A DNA stretch of 8,625 nt from Deltaproteobacteria bacterium (GTDB lineage Bacteria > Desulfobacterota > Dissulfuribacteria > Dissulfuribacterales > UBA3076), in the NCBI GenBank assembly GCA_030605675.1, contig JAUWHV010000108.1, positions 1 to 8,625 of the forward strand, read 5' to 3'. A program made the position numbers and the translations under genes. The notes under the pieces were generated by a model that saw nothing but the letters and a program-made list of their open reading frames with translations, was not told where the DNA came from and did not search any database. The stretch's first letter is position 1. Each line of letters starts with the position of its first letter. This document shows positions 1-6,190 of the stretch, in pieces.

Positions 1-1
1 A

Positions 2-451
2 AGCCTGGATGTTTACAAACTGGCAGAAGCGTTATCAGATATGGTCTGGCACGACTTTGATAAGTGGAACAAAAAGGTTCAGAACACCGTGGGCTATCAG
101 ATAATACGATCATCTGACAGCATAGCTGCAAATATAGCGGAAGGGTATGGTCGGTATACTCCCGCTGACAGGAAAAAGTTCTATCTATTTCAAGAGGTTC
201 ATTTGAAGAAACCAAATCATGGTTGCGAAAACTCATCAGAAGAAAAGTTTTATCTTAAGTCAAACGCGACAGAATACAAAGCAATAGTTGAAAAACTCGG
301 CCCAAAATTAAAATGCGTTTATCAACAGTACAAAAGCATGAAGGCCAAATTTCCAATTTCTATTTTCCAATTTCAACGTTCTGTATCCGTTTCATGGCCG
401 ACTCGTAGGGCTTGCCTTGCAAAAAGCGCCCGACAAACAACACGCCCATAA
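2..451 (+). pseudogene. Four-helix-bundle (S23-type) protein, 5'-truncated by the window, frame-disturbed
   Basis: The reading frame is already open at base 2 (SLDVYKLAEALSDM...), so the gene starts upstream of the window. The stretch VGYQIIRSSDSIAANIAEGYGR is the hallmark of the small four-helix-bundle family related to the 23S rRNA intervening-sequence protein (S23); its cellular role is poorly defined. After FYLF (about base 189) the family signature continues in another frame, where one reads SRGSFEETKSWLRKL. By about base 232 it is back in the first frame with SEEKFYLKSNATEYKAIVEKLGPKL. Two small compensating losses, about one base and then two, explain this: the segment between is translated out of frame but the tail is restored. 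The usual stop near base 345 is missing, and the frame runs on to 451 over the 3' end of the convergent methylase gene. I call it a probable pseudogene. An altered but translated protein is possible, as is sequencing error. Confidence 0.72.
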
Positions 452-1277
452 ATCTTTCTTTGTCTTTTGCAAGCTTTTCTCCCATATCAGCTACAGTACC
501 GCGCAAGATGCGCTCTCGATCAGGGTAGCCGGCCCAGTAAACCACGGCACACGGCATATCCGGCGGGAGGACTTCCTGAAGCGCAGCGAATAACTTTTGC
601 GGCTTCCACAGGGCCATGTAAAGGACCATTGTTGATTCATATTTCGCCAGATCCTTCAGCAATTGGCGCTCTTTCATGCTCCAACCCATTAGAGAAAAAG
701 GCGCTGACTGTATGACAAAGCGTGCGTCATGGGCCGGGATCGTGCTTTTTCCCAAGGCTGCCATGGCTGCTGCGTCGCATCCCATGCCGGGAATGATGAC
801 CACGTCCTCTTGATCGAACTGTTCCGCGTACCAGTGGCTGGGACCGTAAAGGCAGGGATTACCATAGTCGAGCAGTCCCACGTCCTTACCCTCATCCAGG
901 AGGCCCTTGATCTTTTTCACCCGCTCATCCCTTATCCGAAAGCGTTCTACCTTGAACAGGGCAAATTCCTCCTTGCTCAGCTCATCTTGCATTTTCCCCT
1001 TGTAGTCCCAAATCCCTGTCCATGGATCGAACAGTATGGGCTTATTGCCCACATACTTGGCAAAGAGTTTCACATGCTTATCCGGTGCCGTAATAACGTC
1101 CATTTGCTTGATCGTATTTAGGGCCTGCAGTGTGGCGGTCCCGGGTCCGGCCGGACCGGTTCCGATCACATATAAGTGGCCGCGGCCCCAGGCCGTAGCC
1201 TGGGACGGCCAACAAAGCGATCCGGCTACAGCCACAACAACCACCAAAAGGAAGACAAGCCGTCTTGTTTTATTCAT
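360..1277 (-). CDS. Exported tetrapyrrole methylase-fold protein (SAM-dependent CobA/CobM-type)
   Basis: 305 residues. Residues 39-46 (GTGPAGPG) followed by TLQAL match the first glycine-rich loop of the tetrapyrrole methylase family (uroporphyrinogen-III and precorrin methyltransferases). GNPCLYG at 139-145 matches the family's GDPxxxG motif, PGMGCDAA at 163-170 the SAM-contacting loop, and VLYMALWK near 218-225 and the YPDRERILRGT region the second domain. Length is typical for one methylase domain plus a leader. The oddity is the N-terminus: KTRR, a long hydrophobic run (LVFLLVVVVAVAG) and an A-T-A cleavage-like site near residue 29, a good Sec signal peptide that would place a SAM-dependent fold in the periplasm. 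Its AGGAG site (1286-1290) overlaps the receptor stop codon, so translation is probably coupled to the receptor. The fold is secure; substrate and catalytic activity outside the cytoplasm are unknown. It could act as a tetrapyrrole-binding protein serving the receptor. Confidence 0.88.
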   Translation of the reverse strand: MNKTRRLVFLLVVVVAVAGSLCWPSQATAWGRGHLYVIGTGPAGPGTATLQALNTIKQMDVITAPDKHVKLFAKYVGNKPILFDPWTGIWDYKGKMQDELSKEEFALFKVERFRIRDERVKKIKGLLDEGKDVGLLDYGNPCLYGPSHWYAEQFDQEDVVIIPGMGCDAAAMAALGKSTIPAHDARFVIQSAPFSLMGWSMKERQLLKDLAKYESTMVLYMALWKPQKLFAALQEVLPPDMPCAVVYWAGYPDRERILRGTVADMGEKLAKDKERFMGVLFVGRFLQGKPYESAMKRIQNVEIGK

Positions 1278-1285
1278 GGATTTAT

Positions 1286-1291
1286 CTCCTA
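1286..1291 (-). promoter_or_regulatory. Shine-Dalgarno overlapping the upstream stop codon (translational coupling)
   Basis: On the minus strand TAGGAG contains both the receptor stop codon TAG and the AGGAG ribosome-binding site of the methylase, with 8 bases before its ATG. Ribosomes finishing the receptor are therefore positioned to start the methylase, which ties the two products together. Confidence 0.7.
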
Positions 1292-3394
1292 GAACTTAAC
1301 ACCGACCTGGAATCCACAGACATACTTCGGCATCTCATAACCTGCTATCTCTTCGTAATCCGCGCCGGTCACATTGTTGCAAAAGATGCTGGCCATGTAT
1401 TCTATCTGATCAAACTTGAACTTCTGATCAAATCCAACATCCACGGTAATGTAAGGATCCAGCCCTCCACCCTTTTGAGCCCTACGCGCATCAACGTATC
1501 GAGAACTCAACTGAAACCATCCATCCTCCCAGACCATATAGCGAGCGAGCAGCTTGACCTTATTCCTGGCCAGAAGGTCGGGAAGATAGTACGTCCATCC
1601 GTGTTCGTAACCAGTGTCATCCACGCTGTGTCTTTGATACACATAGGCAGCCGTGGCCCGGAAACGGTCCCCCAGCTTGATTGTGGCTTCCAGCTCTCCA
1701 CCGTAAAGTCTGACATGGTCAATGTTATAAAGGCAGTTAGATCCGAAACCGGGCCCTGGAGACGTAATGCCGTTATCGTTTATGAAATCATCGATGTCAT
1801 AATACCAGCCGGCAGCTCTGACGGTCAGATATTTGAAATCTTGTATGATCCCCAGTTCATATTCCCATGCTGATTCAGGGTCCAATCTAGAATTCTCTTG
1901 GGACGCGCACCGCGCCCACCAGTAATAGTCTCAAGGACACGGGAGCCGGTAAGACCGACTCACCGCAGCATAAAGCGCCGTCTCCGGAGTGGCCTGGAAA
2001 TCGACCTTCAGGCTTGGATAGAAGCCGTCGTCATTCCCTTCTTTGCCTTCAGTCGGCCAGCCATCTCCAAATTGGGAATAATAAGTATCCATATCGACAT
2101 AATAATAGCGAACGCCAGGGGTCAGGGTCCACCGGTCACCGAGGTGAATAACATCCTGGACATAGGCTGATTTGACCTTGTATATGATAGGATTCTCATC
2201 CGGCCAGCCTAGTTCCTGGTACTCGGCCCCTGCGGTCACGCTGTGGGAGTCGAACAGGTCGATGTCCCGGTACTCGCAGATTATCCCCTTTGTCCTGTCA
2301 TCAACAAAGTCGTCTTTTGTAAATTTTTTCTCCGGGTCTTCCATTGAGGCGCCTTTGCCATAACTGCTGGTCCAACGCCTGCCCTCGGTCCAAAACCCGT
2401 GGATCTTGACAATACCCGGACCCAGGGGCATCTGAAAGATGGCATCCAAATAGGAGGTATGTTTTTTCCACTCCGGACGCAGTGAACCTGTAGTGGGCAA
2501 CTGGGGCCAGTTGATGTGCCTCAGTTGGTCGGCAGACTTCTTAAATTTGGGATAGTCGTCATCGTAGCGGGCAGCCACACCCGGATCAGGATCATTCGGA
2601 TCATTGATAACCGGGAAGCCGTAGAGGACATCGGAATACTTGGCACCTACAGTGAAAGTGGCATCACGAGGAAGAAAAAAGCTCAAATGCCCGTTAAGGT
2701 TGTCCACTCTCTGAAAGTCGTTTCTGAGATAACCATCCGTGTCTCCTCTACTTGCTGAAAAATGGTAACCCACGACATCGCCGACACCCCCATCAACAGA
2801 GCCTGATACGTTGTAGGTATTATACCTTCCATAGCCCCCCTTTAAACTCACATCAGGTTTGGGGTCATCTGTCTTTTTCCCCTTTTTCGTAATCATGTTG
2901 ATCACGCCACCGATAGCAAAAGGATGAAGCACAGAGTGCCCGCCCCGGATGATTTCAATACTTTCGATATCATCCAAGTTCAACGTGGACCAGTCAACAA
3001 TGTACCTGCCGTAGTGGCCTGTTTGATTGATCCTGCGACCGTCGATCTCTATGACCATGCGCCCTTCGTTGAGGCCCCGGATGGATACCTCGTCGCCCGG
3101 GCTGGCCATCAGCGGATTGGCGCGTTGCACATCGATTCCACCGATTTCGGTCAGCACGTCTGTCAGCGTATTAACCTCACCGGGCCTTTCGAATTCATCC
3201 ACGTTAATAATGGTCTTCTCGGTTGTTATCTCAACGCCCGGCTGCGGGGCCATCACTGTGATGGTCCCGATATCAATCGGCTCAGGTTCCTTTTCCTTAG
3301 CCAATCCAGGAATCGAGATCGTGACCATGATAAAGGCAAGTCCGGTCACAAGAAAAACCTTCCAAAACTGTTTCCATTTCCCCTTTGATTTCAT
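1289..3394 (-). CDS. TonB-dependent outer-membrane receptor interrupted by one in-frame TGA (codon 488)
   Basis: Read through the TGA, this is a 701-residue receptor of normal family length. Residues 1-32 form a signal peptide (lysine-rich start, hydrophobic FLVTGLAFIMVTIS, cleavage near GLA). IGTITVMA at 42-49 is a plausible TonB box. The plug domain lies at about 60-170, with SIRGLNEGRMVIEIDGRRI and IEIIRGGHSVLHPFAIGGVI. The rest is beta-barrel, ending in GVKF with the C-terminal Phe typical of outer-membrane barrels. The start ATG at 3394 follows GAGGAG at good spacing. The barrel segment SYRLPCP is followed by TGA (1931-1933) and then, in the same frame, by DYYWWARCASQ and LDPESAWEYELGI, which matches the usual receptor sequence there. 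The interruption is thus one codon, not a frameshift. It may be a nonsense mutation, a sequencing error or a selenocysteine codon. Coupling to a tetrapyrrole-methylase-like gene suggests a corrinoid, haem or similar ligand; the substrate is not established. Confidence 0.88.
1899..1918 (-). other. SECIS-like hairpin just downstream of the in-frame TGA
   Basis: On the minus strand bases 1918-1899 fold into UGGG/CCCA and CGCG/CGCG stems with one bulged U on the 3' side (1903) and a GUG apical loop (1910-1908). The loop begins 20 bases after the TGA. A short stem with a G-starting small loop at about this distance is what bacterial SECIS elements look like. The E. coli fdhF element has its bulged U on the 5' side and a GGUC loop, so the match is approximate. 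GC-rich coding DNA makes such hairpins fairly common, so this alone does not prove selenocysteine insertion. Confidence 0.3.
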
Positions 3395-3586
3395 TCCTCT
3401 TTTCTCCTCTCTTAGCTACAGTGACACCTGCATCGAAACGGCAAAGCCGGATATCACTTGATGTCGTGCAGGCTGTTTTTTTCCGAACCGATTCGCACCT
3501 TGCTCTTCAAGTCAATCCAAACACTATGGTAAGCTCCAAGGGGATATCTGCCTTTAGAAGCAAACCCGGATGTTACGAATTTTAAA

Positions 3587-3615
3587 AAAGTACTACTATT
3601 GGCAAAAAATTTCAA
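3587..3615 (-). promoter_or_regulatory. Candidate sigma-70-type promoter for the receptor operon
   Basis: On the minus strand TTGAAA (3615-3610) and TACTTT (3592-3587) are separated by 17 bases in AT-rich DNA. This leaves a leader of roughly 190 bases before the receptor ATG. The -35 is good and the -10 is weak. I saw no cobalamin riboswitch in the leader: the conserved GCCACTG box is absent. A long unexplained leader could still hold another control element. Confidence 0.3.
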
Positions 3616-3724
3616 CTTTTTTTGGGATGATTAATCTGGATATTTCATATAAGCGCAGGCGAATTTTGTGACGCGGCACAAAAGGCCCTTTTGAGCGTTC
3701 AGCAGGCAAGCTGTGATCGTCTTT

Positions 3725-3769
3725 TCTCAAGCTATGGGTAGGTAGTAACTACCATAGCCAGGCTTGAGA
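3725..3769. repeat. Long imperfect inverted repeat (hairpin)
   Basis: TCTCAAG (3725-3731) pairs with CTTGAGA (3763-3769). Inside it, CTATG plus GTAG pairs with CTACCATAG through one bulged G, closing a 7-base loop (GTAGTAA). A 4-5 base asymmetric bulge joins the two stems. No T-run follows on either strand, so it does not look like a Rho-independent terminator. It lies upstream of the receptor promoter region and may be a REP-like or transposon-end remnant or a regulator site. Confidence 0.5.
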
Positions 3770-3843
3770 CGGCAACGGCGCAAATGATTGCCGGGGTATA
3801 AAATTCGAACAAGGAGGCTGGCTGGCAGATTGTCCCTGACAAC

Positions 3844-3897
3844 AGCAGTACTCAAAAAAAAAGGGGGGGGATTCGGTCGGCGTAGCGAAGCAGTACT
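3844..3897. repeat. A9G8 homopolymer tract flanked by 9-bp direct repeats
   Basis: AGCAGTACT occurs at 3844-3852 and again at 3889-3897. Between them, directly after the first copy plus one C, are nine A (3854-3862) then eight G (3863-3870). No convincing gene spans the tract. The two adjoining homopolymers are a likely spot for slippage or sequencing error. Confidence 0.6.
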
Positions 3898-4073
3898 GTG
3901 GAAACTTGGGCAAGGTGGAGAACTGTCAGGTGGGGGTTTTTGCGGCCTATGCGTCGCGGCAATGTCAAATGATCCTCCAGGTCATCACCTGGATCATATC
4001 TCTTCGTATAGATCTCAGTCCTCCTGTGGTCCTCCATGACCGTCTTAGTCTCCCTTTTTCAGCTATAAATGAC

Positions 4074-4275
4074 TTAGCATAACTTTTCAATAGGATCCTT
4101 GATCAGGCTGATAATTTTCATCCCCGCCCGTCTCGCCTGAGCTCGCGATGGTGGACAGGTCAGAACTACTTCGCGGACAGGTCAAGGAATCAACCTCCAA
4201 ACCTTTTTGATAAGCTCCCTCCATGTCTTTGACGGCACATGCGGAGGATCAAACATTTCCTTTGCGCAATCCCTC
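4074..4275 (-). pseudogene. C-terminal remnant of an IS91-type transposase
   Basis: Reading the minus strand down from about 4275, one finds DPPHVPSKTWRELIKKVW, then in the next frame EVDSLTCPR, then in the first frame again GMKIISLIKDPI before a stop at 4074. This follows the C-terminal pattern of IS91-type (Y2) transposases as I recall it: TW-x-LIKK-V-EVDPL-CP-x-C-x-x-MKII-x-I-x-DP. The frame is broken near 4185, and the zinc-binding Cys pair is damaged. GGACAGGTCA occurs twice (4153-4162 and 4175-4184), 22 bases apart. A local duplication of that size would account for the frame change. The N-terminal catalytic part is absent. Family assignment is from motif memory on a short stretch, so confidence is moderate. 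Confidence 0.5.
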
Positions 4276-4374
4276 CAAATATCATAAATTAATTATGTAG
4301 GAATATTGAGAAAAGGCTATTATCCATAGACAACTGAAGCGGTTCATATACTAATAATCATTATTTTCAGGCTG

Positions 4375-4404
4375 TTGAAAAAGTCCATCCATGGTCTTTT
4401 AAAT
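4375..4404 (+). promoter_or_regulatory. Candidate promoter of the kinase-usp pair
   Basis: TTGAAA (4375-4380) and TTAAAT (4399-4404) are 18 bases apart, ending 37 bases before the kinase ATG. The -35 lies inside a GGCTGTTGAAAAAGTCC stretch that resembles the terminal sequence of several insertion sequences, so the promoter may be borrowed from a mobile-element end. Confidence 0.3.
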
Positions 4405-4441
4405 ATCCTGTCCTGGGAATGGGCAGCAGGAGTAAAGACGT

Positions 4442-5404
4442 ATGTCACAGGATATCAGGAATCTTGTTAAACAATATTATCCTAATTTTCCCATCAGATA
4501 TTGTGGAAAAATATATCATGACACAACTGAATTCATGAATATCGGTTACGGGGATATTATTTGTGTTAATGGACTTCATTATATGGTCCTAAGGGATGAA
4601 GTAGAGCGCCGGTTCGGGATTGAAGACCCGAAATTCTGGGTCAAGCGGTGCAAACACCTGGAAACTGGTGAGCGAAAAATCGTAAAACTGGTTTTCTATG
4701 AAAAATTCCGCATGAAGCTTGGCGAGGTTGAAATTCTTTGCCATCGGAGCCCTGGAAAAGAATCCAGAATCCTTGACCTGGTAAGGGGTGACATGCGGTT
4801 CATGCAGGGAGTTTCATACTATGATGAAAAAAATAATAATGTCAGGGTGCTGGACCTTATCAGAGGGAAAAGTCTGGACATAGTAATCCATAATATTGAA
4901 GAAGATCATGAGACCTATTTTCGAAAACATTTTCCCGAGATATTGGAAAAATTCATCGGTGCATGCGAAGCTATAGGGTTTATGCACAGCCATGGGGAAA
5001 AGCATGGAGACATTCGCCGTGATCATATCTGGGTCGAATCCGGGACACAGAAATACCGCTGGATCGACTTTGACTATTCATTTGATTTCTATGAAAATCC
5101 CTTTGCCTTAGACCTGTTCGGGTTGGGCGGCATTCTTGCCTTTATCACCGGCAAAGGGGATTGCACGGTAGGCTATCTGTTGGAAAGAGGATTCATGAAA
5201 GAAGATCTTGCAGGTCTGACCGAGGACGACTTTTCAATCGTTTTTCACCATCGCCTCGTCAACCTGCGCAAGATCTATCCTTATATCCCGGAAAAACTGA
5301 ACAACATTTTACTTCATTTTTCCAGGGGAACCGATGTGTTTTATGATACCGTCGATGAAATACTTGGCGACCTGAAACCGTGTCTGGACTTTCTGGATTC
5401 CTAA
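4442..5404 (+). CDS. Divergent protein-kinase-like protein
   Basis: 320 residues, cytoplasmic, with no membrane segment. RKIVKLVF places a probable ATP-anchoring lysine at K82, with a helix-C glutamate candidate at E95 or E97. HGDIRRDHI at 188-196 aligns with the kinase catalytic loop HRDxKxxNI: D190 is the catalytic Asp, but the metal-binding Asn is His195 and the usual Lys is Arg192. DFDYSF at 209-214 takes the place of DFG, with D209 kept. DLFGLGGIL near 224-232 matches the later kinase motif D-x-x-S-x-G-x-x-L. No clear glycine-rich loop is visible at the N-terminus. AGGAG at 4428-4432, 9 bases before ATG, supports the start. The uspA-family gene follows after 54 bases on the same strand, which suggests one operon and a stress-signalling role. 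It may be an active atypical kinase, a small-molecule phosphotransferase or a pseudokinase. Confidence 0.75.
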   Translation: MSQDIRNLVKQYYPNFPIRYCGKIYHDTTEFMNIGYGDIICVNGLHYMVLRDEVERRFGIEDPKFWVKRCKHLETGERKIVKLVFYEKFRMKLGEVEILCHRSPGKESRILDLVRGDMRFMQGVSYYDEKNNNVRVLDLIRGKSLDIVIHNIEEDHETYFRKHFPEILEKFIGACEAIGFMHSHGEKHGDIRRDHIWVESGTQKYRWIDFDYSFDFYENPFALDLFGLGGILAFITGKGDCTVGYLLERGFMKEDLAGLTEDDFSIVFHHRLVNLRKIYPYIPEKLNNILLHFSRGTDVFYDTVDEILGDLKPCLDFLDS

Positions 5405-5447
5405 CGAAACGGCACACGGGGCAACGCCCAGGGAAAACAATTTTAAG

Positions 5448-5453
5448 AGGAGG
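5448..5453 (+). promoter_or_regulatory. Strong Shine-Dalgarno AGGAGG of the Usp gene
   Basis: A full AGGAGG match ends 5 bases before the ATG at 5459. It is the strongest ribosome-binding site in the window and suggests the Usp protein is made in larger amounts than the kinase-like protein upstream. Confidence 0.7.
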
Positions 5454-5458
5454 AAACC

Positions 5459-5950
5459 ATGGACCCGAAAAAGATTCTCATTGCTGTTGACGCTTCGGAA
5501 AACTCATTGCGGGCCGTCGAATACACAGGGGATATGTTGGGCGGCGGTGAAGGATTTCATATTGAACTCTTAACAATTGAACGTTTTCCGGACCGGGATC
5601 TGTTTGAAACTGAAGAGGTCTGGAAAACCGAATGCAAAAAACATCAGGCGGCCTATCTGAATTTCATGGCCAAGGCCCGGAAGATACTTTGCGATAAAGG
5701 CATTTCAGAAAAGCAAATCTTTAGCCGCTATATAGAAAGCTGTAAATCTCCGCTCAAAAGCCCTCCACTTATCTGCAGCATGGGCACCAATATTGCTCAT
5801 GAAATAATGGGAATAATCGAAAGCGAAAGATTCGGCACCGTGGTTATCGGCAGACGGGGCGTGTCAAAGGAAGTAGAATTCCTGTTCGGCAGCGTATCGA
5901 CAAAAATCGTGCATTACTCCAAGGGATGTGCCGTCTGGATTGTCAATTAA
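5459..5950 (+). CDS. Universal stress protein, UspA family (ATP-binding type)
   Basis: 163 residues, one Usp domain of ordinary length. The N-terminal strand KKILIAVDAS holds the conserved Asp (D11) that contacts adenine. Near the C-terminus GRRG (131-134), nine residues, then GS (144-145) fits the ATP-binding signature G-2x-G-9x-G-S/T, followed by STKIVHYSKGCAVWIV, the family's last helix and strand. It should therefore be an ATP-binding Usp rather than a non-binding UspA type. The central part (about 85-112) is longer and more Cys- and Pro-containing than in many relatives. It lies 54 bases after the kinase-like gene and has its own strong AGGAGG site. Usp proteins in this class act as cytoplasmic dimers in stress or energy-state responses; whether the neighbour phosphorylates this one is not shown by the sequence. 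Confidence 0.92.
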   Translation: MDPKKILIAVDASENSLRAVEYTGDMLGGGEGFHIELLTIERFPDRDLFETEEVWKTECKKHQAAYLNFMAKARKILCDKGISEKQIFSRYIESCKSPLKSPPLICSMGTNIAHEIMGIIESERFGTVVIGRRGVSKEVEFLFGSVSTKIVHYSKGCAVWIVN

Positions 5951-6014
5951 CTGAATTATCAGGGCAGGGAAGCCCGAGGGTGTATGTTATTTTTCTGCCG
6001 ATGCGAAGGCAAAC

Positions 6015-6043
6015 CATGACCGCTCTTTTAGGTCCGGGTCATG
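6015..6043. repeat. Inverted repeat downstream of the transposase remnant
   Basis: CATGACC (6015-6021) and GGTCATG (6037-6043) form a perfect 7-bp stem with a 15-base loop, 9 bases beyond the stop codon of the Y1 transposase remnant on the minus strand. IS200/REP-type elements carry palindromes beyond the transposase gene, so this may be the end of the former element. No T-run makes it a terminator. Confidence 0.4.
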
Positions 6044-6051
6044 AAAAGCGG

Positions 6052-6190
6052 CTATGGTAAAGCCGTTCTCCTTGTAATTGCCTTGGGAATGGCAGACATA
6101 GAAACTCCGAGCTGTTGGGCTACTTCTGCCAAGGGAATCCCATAATCCTGTACCAATTGATACGCTATCTGCAGTCTGACCTGTGAGATA
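6052..6190 (-). pseudogene. C-terminal remnant of a REP-associated (Y1-type) transposase
   Basis: On the minus strand an open frame ending in TAG at 6052-6054 reads ISQVRLQIAYQLVQDYG, then IPLAEVAQQLGVSMSAIPKAI. This is a helix-turn-helix of the kind found at the C-terminus of REP-associated tyrosine transposases (pattern: RxQIAxxLVxEYGIxLAEVARQLGVSTSAISKAI). The catalytic HUH and tyrosine regions that should precede it are absent; upstream sequence is instead the 3' edge of a cobalamin riboswitch. The remnant is about 45 codons and has no start of its own. Family is inferred from the helix-turn-helix pattern only, so another DNA-binding protein tail is possible. Confidence 0.6.

Noticed and set aside
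1265..1873. Open frame of about 200 codons on the plus strand opposite the receptor C-terminus
   Set aside because: The minus-strand frame has clear TonB-receptor features and the outer-membrane C-terminus; the plus-strand translation shows no family pattern and is a shadow of it. The same holds for the plus-strand frames at 2924-3388 and 3027-3461.
1931..1933. Frameshift as the cause of the split receptor
   Set aside because: The 45 bases between the TGA and the first start-like codon of the downstream part are a multiple of three, and the residues in between fit the receptor in the same frame; only a stop codon separates the halves.
1931..1933. Organism-wide reassignment of TGA to an amino acid
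   Set aside because: The ABC ATPase ends in TGA at 8171-8173 exactly where the permease GTG start overlaps, as in normal ABC operons, so TGA is used as a stop here.
3395..3600. Cobalamin riboswitch in the receptor leader
   Set aside because: I looked for the conserved GCCACTG box and the GGGAA and CTGTAA core strings on the minus strand and found none.
3788..4039. 83-codon plus-strand frame and the 61-codon minus-strand frame at 3852-4037
   Set aside because: Both cross the A9G8 tract or end at it, lack convincing ribosome sites and show no recognisable domain. The minus-strand frame might be an extension of the IS91 footprint, but I cannot support it.
5961..5996. Rho-independent terminator after usp
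   Set aside because: GGGC and GCCC form only a 4-bp stem with a 6-base loop, and the T-rich stretch is about 15 bases further on; too weak to call.
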